NCBI RefSeq assembly: GCF_019029495.1
Contig: NZ_JAERQM010000002.1
Coordinates: 682,001-746,000 of the forward strand
Source of the DNA: Falsiroseomonas oleicola
GTDB taxonomy: Bacteria; Pseudomonadota; Alphaproteobacteria; Acetobacterales; Acetobacteraceae
Direction: 5' to 3'
DNA: 64,000 nt
Positions within the stretch are counted from its first letter, which is position 1. Each line of letters opens with the position of its first letter. The position numbers and the translations under genes are program-made. This document shows positions 56,392 to 64,000 of the stretch, piece by piece. The notes beneath the pieces were generated by a model. The model saw nothing but the letters and a program-made list of their open reading frames with translations, was not told the DNA's origin and made no database searches.

Positions 56392-58434
56392 TCAGCGCAG
56401 CACCACCCAGGCATCGGCGACGGTCACGCCTTCGCCCGGCCGGCCGACCATCAGCGGGTTGATCTCCGCCTCCGCCACCTGGTCCAGCGCCGCGAGGCGC
56501 GATGCCGCGACGACCGCTTCCGCCAGCGCGTCCAGATCGCCCTTCGGCAGGTTGCGCCAGCCGGATAGCGGTTTCAGCGCGCGCACCTCCGCGATCATGT
56601 CCCGAGCTGTCTCCAGATCGACGGGTGCCAGGCGCAGGGCGATGTCGCGATGCAGTTCGGAAAGCACGCCGCCGGCGCCCAGCAGAACCACCGGCCCGAC
56701 TTCCGGATCGCGGCGGAAGCCGAGAATGGCCTCCGCCAGACCCTTGCGCATCGTCTGCACCAGCAGCCCGGTGATCTTCGCCTGTGGCGCCGCGACGGCG
56801 ACGCGCGCCCGCATGGCGGCGGCAGCCTCCGCCAGTGCCGCCGCGTCCGGGATGTTCAGCATGACGCCGCCGACTTCCGTCTTATGCGCGATGTCCGGCG
56901 ACAGGATCTTGAGCGCCACCGGATAGGCGATGCCCTCCGGCGGCGTGTCCTGCATGACGGCGAAGGGCGAATCGAGGCCCAGCGTGGCGAACAACCCGCG
57001 CGCATCCGCCTCATCCGGCCGCGCGGGCAGGGTGGTGGTGGGCGGGGTGGGGGCGGGAATGTCGCGCGGGGCCTGCCAGGCGCAATAGGCGTTGATGCAA
57101 TCCGCGGCGCTCTCGGCCGTGCGGAAGGCGGCGATGCCGGCCTCCGCCAGCAGGCGGAGCGACGCCTCGGCCTGCGGCGCGAGGAAGGCGGCCACCGGCT
57201 TGCCCGGCACCTTCACGCCCTCGACGATGCCGGCGACGGCATCCTTCGGCCGGAACTGCGCCGAGCTGCCGATGACGGCCAGCACCAGGTCCGTGTCATC
57301 GGCGGCGCGCAGCGCATCCAGCGCCGCCATGACGCGATCCGGCCGGGCGCCGGCCAGCGTCAGGTCCAGCAGCCGCGCATGGCTGTTGAATCCTCCCGAG
57401 CTCAGCTTCGCGCCGGCCTTGGCGTCCGGCTTGCGTGCCTCGATCCCCAGCACGCCGAGCGCGTCGACCGCCAGCGCACCGCCGCCGCCCGTCGTCGTCA
57501 TCACGCTGACCGCGCGATGGCTGTGCGCGGGCGCACGCCGCCCGGCGACAAGTAGGGGTAATTCCAGCAGGGATTCCAGCATGGAGACCCGCAAGATGCC
57601 GTGGGCGCGGAAGAAGGCATCGGCCGCCGCATCGCTGCCCGCGAGTGCGCCGGTATGGCTGGTGGCAAGCTCCGCGCCGAAGGGGCTGCGGCCGAGCTTC
57701 AGGGCTATGATCGGCTTGCGCAGATCGCGCGCCTTGGCGGCGGCGGTGGCCATCTGCTCCGGCGCGCGGATCGCTTCCAGGAACAGCGCGACCGCATCCA
57801 CATCCGGATCGTCGAGCAGCAGGGAGGCGATTTCGCCCGCCGTCAGATCGGCCTCATTGCCCGTGCCGATGAGATGCGAGAAGCCAAGCCCCCGCGCCGC
57901 GCCGCGCGACAGCAGCGCGCCCATCATCGAGCCGGATTGGGAGACCAGGGCGACGCGACCGGCCGGCAGTTCCTCCGCCTCCAGCGCCGCATTGGTGGTG
58001 AGCGCCGTGCGGGCGTTCAGGTTGACGATGCCCATGGAGTTGGGGCCGAGCAGCCGGAGGCCGCTGGCCTGTGCGGCGGCCAGCACGCGCGCCTGCAAGG
58101 CCGCGCCCTCCGGCCCCGATTCCGCAAAGCCGTCGGCCAGCACGCAGGCCACGGGAATCTTGCGGGCTGCACAAGCCACGACCTGCGCCTCGACATTGTC
58201 CGTGCCGAGCAGAATGTAGGCGAAATCGATTTCGCCCGGGATGTCGGCCAGGGTGGCATAGGCGCGCTCGCCCAGCACCTCGGCTGCACGCGGATTCACG
58301 GGGAACAACTCCCCCGTGAAACCATGGCGGCGCAGGTAGCGCTGAGGGCGCGCCGTCAGCCGCTGTTCGTCGGCGGAGGCACCGATCAGTGCGATGCGGC
58401 GCGGATTGAGAAGCGCTTGCGCCAGAGGCGTCAC
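56392..58434 (-). CDS. acetate--CoA ligase family protein (ADP-forming acyl-CoA synthetase)
   Basis: A 680-residue fused alpha-beta NDP-forming acyl-CoA synthetase. The N-terminal CoA-binding domain has RRIALIGASADEQRL, LLGPNSMGIVNLNAR, SQSGSMMGALLSRGAARGLG and, further on, SHTGALAGSD. The C-terminal ATP-grasp part starts near residue 465 (ARGLFATLGLD) and has KILSPDIAHKTEVGGV and VLLGAGGVLSELHRD. It starts with GTG 58434, overlapping the acyl-CoA dehydrogenase stop (GTGA). It likely activates the acid processed by the two upstream enzymes, with reversible ATP use. Confidence 0.9.
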   Translation of the reverse strand: MTPLAQALLNPRRIALIGASADEQRLTARPQRYLRRHGFTGELFPVNPRAAEVLGERAYATLADIPGEIDFAYILLGTDNVEAQVVACAARKIPVACVLADGFAESGPEGAALQARVLAAAQASGLRLLGPNSMGIVNLNARTALTTNAALEAEELPAGRVALVSQSGSMMGALLSRGAARGLGFSHLIGTGNEADLTAGEIASLLLDDPDVDAVALFLEAIRAPEQMATAAAKARDLRKPIIALKLGRSPFGAELATSHTGALAGSDAAADAFFRAHGILRVSMLESLLELPLLVAGRRAPAHSHRAVSVMTTTGGGGALAVDALGVLGIEARKPDAKAGAKLSSGGFNSHARLLDLTLAGARPDRVMAALDALRAADDTDLVLAVIGSSAQFRPKDAVAGIVEGVKVPGKPVAAFLAPQAEASLRLLAEAGIAAFRTAESAADCINAYCAWQAPRDIPAPTPPTTTLPARPDEADARGLFATLGLDSPFAVMQDTPPEGIAYPVALKILSPDIAHKTEVGGVMLNIPDAAALAEAAAAMRARVAVAAPQAKITGLLVQTMRKGLAEAILGFRRDPEVGPVVLLGAGGVLSELHRDIALRLAPVDLETARDMIAEVRALKPLSGWRNLPKGDLDALAEAVVAASRLAALDQVAEAEINPLMVGRPGEGVTVADAWVVLR

Positions 58435-59582
58435 TTGGGCGGCCTCTGCGAAAAGCTGCGGCCGAAGACGCCCTCGGCGATGCGGTTCTTCATCACCTCG
58501 AGGCTGCCGCCCGCGATCATCCAGCCACGCGTCTTGCGCACGCAGTATTCGATCAGCAGGTCCTGGCTGTAGCCCGTGCCGCCCATGATCTGCATGGACT
58601 CGTTCGAGCACATCCAGCCCGCCTGGTTGCAGGCGTATTTCGCCATGGCGACGTCCTGCGCATCCGGCAGCCCGTCCTTGGCGCGCACGGCGGCGCGGTA
58701 GAGCAGCAGCTGCGCGCTATCCAGCGCGACGCGCATCTCCGCGAACTTCCATTGCAGGCCCTGGAATTCCATCAGCGCCCGGCCGAACTGCTTGCGCTGT
58801 TCGGCATGGGCCTTGGCCTGGCGAAAGCAGTATTCGCCGAGCGCCAAGGCGCGCGTCGTGTTGCCCGCGCGCTCAACGTTGAAGCCCGCGATCTGCTTCC
58901 GGAATCCGCCCTCGCCGAGAAGCAGGTTCTCGTCAGGCACGAAGACATTGTCGAAATAGAGCGCGCACCAGGTCTCGCCATTCATGTAGCGGCTGGGCTG
59001 GCCGAGGCGGAATCCCTCCATGCCGCGTTCCAGCAGGACGGAGCCGATGCCGTTCACGCCGGGGGCGAAGCGGCAGTAGATGACGAAGACGCCCGCATCC
59101 TCGGTATTGGAGGTGAAGACCTTGCCGCCGTTCAGCAGATAGCCGCCCTGCACCTTGGTTGCGGTGGTCTTCAGGTCGGTCAGCGCCGATCCCGCATCCG
59201 GCTCCGTCATGCCAACGGCGGCGATGGTCTCGCCGCGCAGCAGCGGTTCGAAATAGCGCGTCTTCTGGTCCGGGGTCGCGTATTCGGCGAATGTACGAAA
59301 AGCGCCGAAATTGCCGGCCTGCAGCACATCGGCGCTGCGCGGGCAGACATAGGCGATCTGTTCCATGGCGAGGATCGCATCGAACAGCGTGCCGCCCTGG
59401 CCGCCATCGGCTTCCGGCACCATGATGCCGAACAGCCCGTTCTCCGCCATCAGCTTGGCGACATCCCAGGGGAAGCGCTCATCATGCGCGCGGGCCAGCG
59501 CGTCCTTGGCCAGGTGCTGCTCGGCGAAGCGGCGGACGGAATCCTGGAACGCGACCTGTTCCTCGGTGAGCGAGAAGTCCAT
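58431..59582 (-). CDS. acyl-CoA dehydrogenase
   Basis: A 383-residue flavoprotein of the acyl-CoA dehydrogenase family. N-terminal MDFSLTEEQVAFQDSVRRFA, FAD/substrate motifs VGMTEPDAGSALTDLKTTAT and KVFTSNTEDAGVFVIYCR, and C-terminal QIMGGTGYSQDLLIEY followed by GGSLEVMKNRIAEGVFG with the likely catalytic Glu362. The chain specificity is unknown. Its ATG overlaps the stop of the SDR gene (TGATG), and its stop overlaps the synthetase GTG, making a three-gene coupled cassette. Confidence 0.92.
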   Translation of the reverse strand: MDFSLTEEQVAFQDSVRRFAEQHLAKDALARAHDERFPWDVAKLMAENGLFGIMVPEADGGQGGTLFDAILAMEQIAYVCPRSADVLQAGNFGAFRTFAEYATPDQKTRYFEPLLRGETIAAVGMTEPDAGSALTDLKTTATKVQGGYLLNGGKVFTSNTEDAGVFVIYCRFAPGVNGIGSVLLERGMEGFRLGQPSRYMNGETWCALYFDNVFVPDENLLLGEGGFRKQIAGFNVERAGNTTRALALGEYCFRQAKAHAEQRKQFGRALMEFQGLQWKFAEMRVALDSAQLLLYRAAVRAKDGLPDAQDVAMAKYACNQAGWMCSNESMQIMGGTGYSQDLLIEYCVRKTRGWMIAGGSLEVMKNRIAEGVFGRSFSQRPPK

Positions 59583-60493
59583 CAGACGGGATCCCAGGAA
59601 AACACGTCGCCGGAGCGATCGAGCGGCAGGAAGTGGCTGCGCAAAGCGGGCAGAGCGGTCTCGGCGATCGTCTCGGGAGTCCAGCCGCCGGCGCTGTGCG
59701 TGGAGCGGATGGGCCGCGGCTGGCTGAACAGGAACAGTTCGTTGTGGCGCGCGGCGAAAATCTGCCCCGTGACGTCCTTCGCCGCGTCGCTGGCCAGGAA
59801 CACCGCGAGCGGCGCGTTCTTGTCCGGCGTCATCTGCTGCAGCCGCGCCACGCGGGCCTTCTCGGCCTCCGTGGTGGAAGGGATGGAACTGGTCATGCGC
59901 GACCAGGCGAAGGGGGCGATGCAGTTGGACCGCACGCCAAAGCGCTGCATGTCCAGCGCGATCGACTTCGACAGCGCCGCCACACCCAGCTTCGCGGCGG
60001 AATAATTCGCCTGGCCGAAATTGCCGATGAGGCCGGAGGTGGAGGTCATGTGCACATAGGCGCCCGACGACTGCTTCCGGAAATGTTCGGCGGCGGCACG
60101 GCTGACGAAGAAGCTGCCGTTCAGATGCACATTGATGACCGCCAGCCATTCCTCCGGCGACATCTTGTGGAAGATCTGGTCCCGCAGAATCCCGGCATTG
60201 TTGACCACGATGTCGATGCGGCCGAAGGCCTCCAGCGCGCTGCCGATGATGCGCTGGGCGCTGGCCCAGTCGGCCACGCTGTCGGTATTGGCCACCGCCT
60301 GGCCGCCGCGCTGGTGGATGATGGCCACCGTCTGCTCGCCGGGGCTCGCGCTGGTCGGACCCTCGCCGGTCAGGCTCGCGCCGATGTCGTTCACCACGAC
60401 CTTCGCGCCGGCCAGCGCCATGGCGAGGGCAATTTCGCGCCCAATACCGCCACCGGCCCCGGTGACGACCGCCACCTTGCCCTCGAGCATCAT
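59582..60493 (-). CDS. SDR family hydroxyacyl-CoA dehydrogenase-like protein
   Basis: A 303-residue short-chain dehydrogenase resembling the dehydrogenase part of peroxisomal multifunctional enzyme 2. The NAD loop is TGAGGGIG (residues 11-18), NNAGILRDQIFHKMSPEEWL follows, and the active site is Ser151, Tyr164 and Lys168 (YSAAK). The insert IGASLTGEGPTSASPGEQTV is typical of that subgroup. First gene of the operon SDR, acyl-CoA dehydrogenase, ADP-forming synthetase. Together they suggest breakdown of a branched or aromatic-derived acid by beta-oxidation (inference). Confidence 0.9.
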   Translation of the reverse strand: MMLEGKVAVVTGAGGGIGREIALAMALAGAKVVVNDIGASLTGEGPTSASPGEQTVAIIHQRGGQAVANTDSVADWASAQRIIGSALEAFGRIDIVVNNAGILRDQIFHKMSPEEWLAVINVHLNGSFFVSRAAAEHFRKQSSGAYVHMTSTSGLIGNFGQANYSAAKLGVAALSKSIALDMQRFGVRSNCIAPFAWSRMTSSIPSTTEAEKARVARLQQMTPDKNAPLAVFLASDAAKDVTGQIFAARHNELFLFSQPRPIRSTHSAGGWTPETIAETALPALRSHFLPLDRSGDVFSWDPV

Positions 60494-60555
60494 CCGTTTG
60501 CCTCCTATCTGCGCAGCCCGCTTCTAATCCCGCACCGCCGGGGCGTGAAGCCGGC

Positions 60556-60583
60556 TTGCCGCAACCCGGCGGTGCCCTAAACT
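60556..60583 (+). promoter_or_regulatory. candidate promoter of the TauT/NitT ABC operon
   Basis: TTGCCG (60556-60561) and TAAACT (60578-60583) are separated by 16 bp, each matching four of six consensus bases, about 30 bp upstream of the TTG start with its GGGAG ribosome site. The 118-bp gap also serves the divergent SDR operon. This is a weak but best-placed pair. Confidence 0.3.
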
Positions 60584-60611
60584 CAACCCTGGATACAAGT
60601 GGGAGATCACC

Positions 60612-61379
60612 TTGGGCTTTGTGGAGCTGGATGGGGTCGGCATGACGTTCAGGGGCCGCACCGGCGCCTATGAGGCGGTGCGGGACTTCAACCTGGAGTT
60701 GGCGGAGGGCGAATTCTTCTGCCTGCTGGGCACTTCGGGCTGCGGCAAGACCACGGTGATGAACATGCTGGCGGGGTTCGACAGGCCAACGAGCGGGGAA
60801 ATCCGGCTGGAGGGCAGGCCCGTGCGCGGCCCGGGCGCCGATCGGGGCGTGGTCTTCCAGGGGCATGACAGCCTCTATGACTGGCTGACCGCGCGGGACA
60901 ACATTGCCTTCGGCCTGCGGTTGCGGAGCATGGGGCGCGGCGAGCGGCGCGCCATTGCCGACCGTTTTTTGAACATGGTGGGTCTTACGGGGCAGGGGGC
61001 GAAGCACCCCTCCGAACTTTCGGGCGGCATGAAGCAGCGAATCCAGATCGCCCGCGCCTTGGCGAACGACCCACGCATGCTGCTGATGGACGAACCATTC
61101 GGCGCATTGGACGCGATGACGCGGGCGGTGCTGCAGGGCGAACTTTCGCGAATCTGGTCGGAGAACCGCAAGACGGTGCTGTTCATCACCCATGACATCG
61201 AGGAGGCCTGCGCGCTGGCCACCCGCGTCGGCGTGATGAAGCGCGGTCCGGGCGGCACCTTGAAGGCCGTGGTGCCGATCGACCTGCCCTTCCCGCGGGA
61301 ACGCACCTCCGACGCCTTCATGGCCTGCTTCCGCCAGGTGCATGCGCTGATCCATGAGGAGATCCACCCCCATGAATAG
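60612..61379 (+). CDS. TauT/NitT-type ABC transporter ATP-binding protein
   Basis: A 255-residue ABC ATPase of the nitrate/sulfonate/taurine/thiamine-precursor group. Walker A GTSGCGKTT at residues 40-48, signature LSGGMKQR at 136-143, Walker B LLMDEPFGALD from 157 and the switch His in FITHDIEEA. It starts with TTG, supported by GGGAG six bases upstream, with no ATG near. Its last codons overlap the permease start. Import of a sulfonate, pyrimidine precursor or similar small anion is likely, but the ligand is not defined. Confidence 0.9.
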   Translation: MGFVELDGVGMTFRGRTGAYEAVRDFNLELAEGEFFCLLGTSGCGKTTVMNMLAGFDRPTSGEIRLEGRPVRGPGADRGVVFQGHDSLYDWLTARDNIAFGLRLRSMGRGERRAIADRFLNMVGLTGQGAKHPSELSGGMKQRIQIARALANDPRMLLMDEPFGALDAMTRAVLQGELSRIWSENRKTVLFITHDIEEACALATRVGVMKRGPGGTLKAVVPIDLPFPRERTSDAFMACFRQVHALIHEEIHPHE

Positions 61380-62133
61380 CCGCGCCGCCACCGTCGCCGG
61401 CTATCTGATCGGCTTCGCGCTGCTGTTCGCCATCTGGCACCTGGCCTCCGTCTTCATTGTCCGCTCGGTGCTGTTTCCCTCGCCGTTTCCGGTCTTCGAG
61501 CGCGGCTGGGTGCTGATCGCGGACGGGCTGCTGCAGGAATCCGTCTGGGCCTCGATGCGCCGCATCATCCAGGGTTTTCTGCTGGGCTCCGCCATCGGCA
61601 TCCCCATCGGCCTCGCCATCGGCAGCTTTCGCCCGGTGCGTCTGCTGCTGGAACCCTGGACGGAGTTCTTCCGCTTCATCCCCGCCGTCGCCATGATCAC
61701 CGTCGCGGTGATCTGGTTCGGCATCGGGGAGGAGAGCAAGATCTTCCTGATCGCCTATACCACCGTCTTCGTGGTGGTGATCGCCACGGCGGCCGGCGTC
61801 GGCGCGGTGGGCAAGGACAAGATTCGCGCGGCGCAATGCCTGGGCGCCAACAAGTTCCAGGTTTTTGCGCTTGTCGCCCTGCCGGCGACGGTGCCCTACA
61901 TCCTGACCGGCATGCGGCTGGCGATGGCGAATGCCTTCGTCACCATCGTGGCGGCGGAGCTTGTCGCCAGCAATGACGGGCTGGGCAAGATGCTGTGGGA
62001 TGCCCGCCTGTTCATGCAGGTGGAGGACATCTTTGTCGCGCTGATTTCGCTCGGTCTGCTGGGCTTCGCGACGGACCGCGTGTTTCGCCTGCTGATCCGC
62101 GCCTTCGCGGGTCGCTTCAACCCGACCATGTGA
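61372..62133 (+). CDS. TauT/NitT-type ABC transporter permease
   Basis: A 253-residue inner-membrane permease with six helices and the binding-protein-dependent transport motif (the EAA-like loop ...GAVGKDKIRAAQCLGANKFQ around residues 145-164). The N-terminal IWHLASVFIVRSVLFPSPFP is typical of SsuC/TauC relatives. The ATG at 61372 overlaps the end of the ATPase gene, and GAGGAG lies about ten bases upstream. A periplasmic receptor gene follows after about 20 bp. Confidence 0.9.
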   Translation: MNSRAATVAGYLIGFALLFAIWHLASVFIVRSVLFPSPFPVFERGWVLIADGLLQESVWASMRRIIQGFLLGSAIGIPIGLAIGSFRPVRLLLEPWTEFFRFIPAVAMITVAVIWFGIGEESKIFLIAYTTVFVVVIATAAGVGAVGKDKIRAAQCLGANKFQVFALVALPATVPYILTGMRLAMANAFVTIVAAELVASNDGLGKMLWDARLFMQVEDIFVALISLGLLGFATDRVFRLLIRAFAGRFNPTM

Positions 62134-62153
62134 CCAACAGGGAGAACAACAAC

Positions 62154-63119
62154 ATGCTTCGCCGAACCCTTCTCGCCGCCAGCGGCGCCGCACTCGCCGC
62201 CCCCTTGGCCGCCCCCGCTTTTGCCCAGAACGCGCCGATCAAGATGACCATCGCCACCGGCGTGGACCCGTCCTTCGCGCCCTATTACGTCGCCCGCGAA
62301 GGCGGGTTCTTCACCCGCAACGGGCTGGACGTGACGGTGAACACCGGCCCCTCCGGCTCCGCCATGATCGCCTTCCTGATCGGCAATCAGATCAACTCCG
62401 CCTATGGCGCCGAACAGGCCGGCGTCTCCGCCCATCTGGTGGACCCGAATGTGGTCGCGGTGGCGGAGGGCACGGCGCTGCTGCGCTGGATCAGCGTGCT
62501 CGGCCGCAATGTGGAGAATATGGAGGCGCTGAAGGGCAAGAAGGTCGGCGTCGCGCGCGGCACCGGCAGCGAGACTTTTTGGTTATCCGTCGTCTCCAAG
62601 CTCAATCTCAATCCCGCAGATTACACCATCGTCAATGTCGAGGCGCCGGAGATGGTGGCGGCGCTGGAGCGCGGCAATATCGACGCCTTCGCGGTGTGGG
62701 AGCCCTGGCCGACGCGCGCCATGCGCGCCATTCCGAACACCAAGATCCTCGTCTCCAACGAGCAGATCCAGATCGTCCGCAACTTCGTCTACATGAACAA
62801 GGGCTGGGCGCAGTCGAACATGGAGGCGACGACGCGCATGATGCGCGCGCTGATCCAGGCGCAGGAATTCATCGCCAGCAACCCGACGGAGGCCGCCGCC
62901 CAGGTCGCGCGCTTCCTGCGCCAGGACCGTGCCTTCATCGCGGAGCTGATGACCAAGGTCGAGTACAAGATGAACCTGACGCCCGACAGCGTCGGCAATA
63001 TCCAGCTCGCCATCGACCAGCTTCGCGGCATGAACCGGCTGAGCAAGGAAGTGACGCCGGCCGAAGTGATCTGGAAGGAACCGCTGGCGGCGGCTGCCGC
63101 TGGGCGCGTTATGATCTGA
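62154..63119 (+). CDS. ABC transporter periplasmic substrate-binding protein (SsuA/NMT1-like)
   Basis: A 321-residue exported receptor. The signal peptide MLRRTLLAASGAALAAPLAA is cleaved near AFAQN. The mature domain has the SsuA/THI5-like pattern: VDPSFAPYYVAREGGFFTRN, GLDVTVNTGPSGSAMIAFLI, LKGKKVGVARGTGSETF and ERGNIDAFAVWEPWPTRA. It binds the ligand for the ATPase/permease encoded upstream; aliphatic sulfonates, taurine or thiamine precursors are the family options. GGGAG lies ahead of the ATG. Confidence 0.9.
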   Translation: MLRRTLLAASGAALAAPLAAPAFAQNAPIKMTIATGVDPSFAPYYVAREGGFFTRNGLDVTVNTGPSGSAMIAFLIGNQINSAYGAEQAGVSAHLVDPNVVAVAEGTALLRWISVLGRNVENMEALKGKKVGVARGTGSETFWLSVVSKLNLNPADYTIVNVEAPEMVAALERGNIDAFAVWEPWPTRAMRAIPNTKILVSNEQIQIVRNFVYMNKGWAQSNMEATTRMMRALIQAQEFIASNPTEAAAQVARFLRQDRAFIAELMTKVEYKMNLTPDSVGNIQLAIDQLRGMNRLSKEVTPAEVIWKEPLAAAAAGRVMI

Positions 63120-63138
63120 GCAGGGGAGGGCGGCCGGG

Positions 63139-63498
63139 GTGATCGACGATATCGAGGCCACCGGCCGCCTTCAGGCGCGGATCGAAGCCGCGCTGCCCTT
63201 GCCCGCGCACCCCACGCCGGAGCTGCTCGCCATGCTCCGGCAGCAGAATCCGACCATGCGGCTCGGGCCGGACTGCCATATCGTGGCGCTCAGCTATGCG
63301 GGGGATGAGGGTGGCATCGTCTGCAAGCTGGACTTCGGCGCGGATGCGACGGGGCAGGCGGCCTATGTCTCCCTCACGCATCTGCGCTTCGACCCGCGCC
63401 TGCCGCTGGCGCGGGATATTGCGGCCTACCAGCGCCGCCGCGTGAAGCGGCTGCGCCGGCAGGCCGGCGCCGCGCCTACTTCTCCGACGCCGCGATAA
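63139..63498 (+). CDS. hypothetical protein (119 aa)
   Basis: A small soluble protein starting with GTG, with GGGGAGGG eight bases upstream. The sequence is mixed alpha/beta: a helical start (MIDDIEATGRLQARIEAALP), strands CHIVALSYAGDEGGIVCKLD and AAYVSLTHLRFDP, and a basic C-terminal helix (RDIAAYQRRRVKRLRRQAG) that could bind nucleic acid or membrane. No family is recognised. It is the last gene of the ABC operon and slightly overlaps the end of the convergent hydrolase gene. Confidence 0.65.
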   Translation: MIDDIEATGRLQARIEAALPLPAHPTPELLAMLRQQNPTMRLGPDCHIVALSYAGDEGGIVCKLDFGADATGQAAYVSLTHLRFDPRLPLARDIAAYQRRRVKRLRRQAGAAPTSPTPR

Positions 63499-64000
63499 TC
63501 CCGCCGGCCAGGCTGGCCGGAATGCGGTTGGTCCAGCGGCCGCCATCCACCTGGGTCACGAAATCCAGCACCGCGCGGTTGAAGGCGTCCGGGTCCTCCA
63601 GGTTCATGGTGTGCCCACACTTCGGCATCACCAGCAGGGCGCTGCTCTTGATGGTGCGCTTGAGGTAGAGGCTGGCCTCCAGCGTGGGGTCGTCCTCGTC
63701 GCCGGCGATCACCAGCGTCGGCACCGTCATGGCGCGGAACTGGGCTTCCAGGTCGAACAGGCTGGGCCGGCGGCGCTGCACGCCGTTCATGGTCAGCGCG
63801 GAGCCCTCCGTGCTGTGCTCGCAGAGCTGGGCCTGGAATTCGGCATAGCCGCGCGGGTCCTTCTCCTCGAAGACCAGGCGGGTCGGGCCGCGGCTGTAGG
63901 TCAGGCCGAACCTGTCCATCCCCTCCGCCCGGATGCGGGCGATGGCGGCGTCCGTCTCCGCATGGAATTGCGCGGTCTTGCCCGGGGCGGCGCCATAGCC
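63476..64000 (-). CDS. alpha/beta hydrolase, partial (5-prime end cut by window)
   Basis: The C-terminal 174 codons of an alpha/beta hydrolase; the frame is open to the right edge (GYGAAPGKTAQFHAETDAAI upstream of an internal Met). Visible are the strand and acid loop VPTLVIAGDEDDPTLEASLY (likely catalytic Asp) and the catalytic His in MPKCGHTMNLEDP, plus a terminal helix. The nucleophile elbow lies outside the window, so the class (3-oxoadipate enol-lactonase-like, esterase or other) cannot be decided. It overlaps the convergent hypothetical gene by 23 bases. Confidence 0.85.
   Translation of the reverse strand, partial: GYGAAPGKTAQFHAETDAAIARIRAEGMDRFGLTYSRGPTRLVFEEKDPRGYAEFQAQLCEHSTEGSALTMNGVQRRRPSLFDLEAQFRAMTVPTLVIAGDEDDPTLEASLYLKRTIKSSALLVMPKCGHTMNLEDPDAFNRAVLDFVTQVDGGRWTNRIPASLAGGIIAASEK

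Noticed and set aside
59583-61391. Upstream extension of the acyl-CoA dehydrogenase frame on the minus strand
   Set aside because: It is antisense to the ABC ATPase and overlaps the SDR in another frame; the family N-terminus begins exactly at the ATG 59582.

Overview
The window is very GC-rich, almost gap-free bacterial chromosome with third codon positions dominated by G/C. Family content points to an alphaproteobacterium of the Acetobacteraceae, most like Roseomonas and relatives. This is inferred from a Bug/TctC-type receptor, methylcrotonyl-CoA carboxylase, a DUF6311 membrane protein, many TTG/GTG starts and frequent ATGA/TGATG gene overlaps. No rRNA, tRNA, CRISPR array, integrase, transposase or phage gene was seen. 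Reading frames are intact apart from the hydrolase cut by the right edge.

Layout. 0-10 kb: scattered metabolic genes (DUF952, DUF4189, phosphotriesterase-like lactonase, TM2 protein, UxaA-type dehydratase, SDR, TPP enzyme, branched-chain aminotransferase, epoxide-hydrolase-like enzyme, TauD-like dioxygenase). 10-18.5 kb: OmpA-like porin with a clear terminator, the methylcrotonyl-CoA carboxylase pair (leucine catabolism), an orphan Bug receptor, and a hybrid sensor kinase whose phospho-acceptor His is Gln. 18.5-30 kb: an exopolysaccharide locus with an ExoY-like initiating sugar transferase, a Wzx-like flippase, four translationally coupled glycosyltransferases, a YdcF protein and two large GT-C/DUF6311 membrane proteins. 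30-38.5 kb: small membrane proteins, an LLM oxidoreductase, a nucleoside deaminase, a coiled-coil methyltransferase with a recent internal duplication, a DUF445 protein, a zinc-type ABC ATPase/permease pair behind a probable Zur-controlled promoter, a small protein with a double-glycine leader, a GNAT enzyme and a UPF0114 protein. 38.5-45.2 kb: a RidA protein, sugar-nucleotide genes (4,6-dehydratase, epimerase, DegT/StrS aminotransferase) and a divergent PEP carboxylase. 45.3-49.5 kb: a minus-strand operon (methyltransferase, ArnC/DPM1-like GT2, SMR-type flippase, MFS, DUF3574 lipoprotein) after a rhodanese. 49.7-54.9 kb: a plus-strand operon (GT-C protein, MaoC/HTD2-like dehydratase, two DMT exporters, MBL hydrolase). 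54.9-60.5 kb: a minus-strand acyl-CoA operon (SDR, acyl-CoA dehydrogenase, ADP-forming acyl-CoA synthetase, nitroreductase, NUDIX). 60.6-63.5 kb: a TauT/NitT-type ABC transporter, followed by a partial alpha/beta hydrolase.

The most distinctive non-coding feature is a dispersed hairpin-array element of about 110 bp at 6.9, 45.2 and (shortened) 49.6 kb. Its stems differ between copies by paired changes while the loops, one whole hairpin and the junctions stay constant. Other points for follow-up are the His-to-Gln sensor kinase, the PEP carboxylase with altered active-site arginine/histidine positions, the leaderless or near-leaderless promoter inside a Zur-like dyad, the double-glycine peptide, a 68-nt hairpin across a stop codon, and a Shine-Dalgarno site buried in a perfect hairpin.
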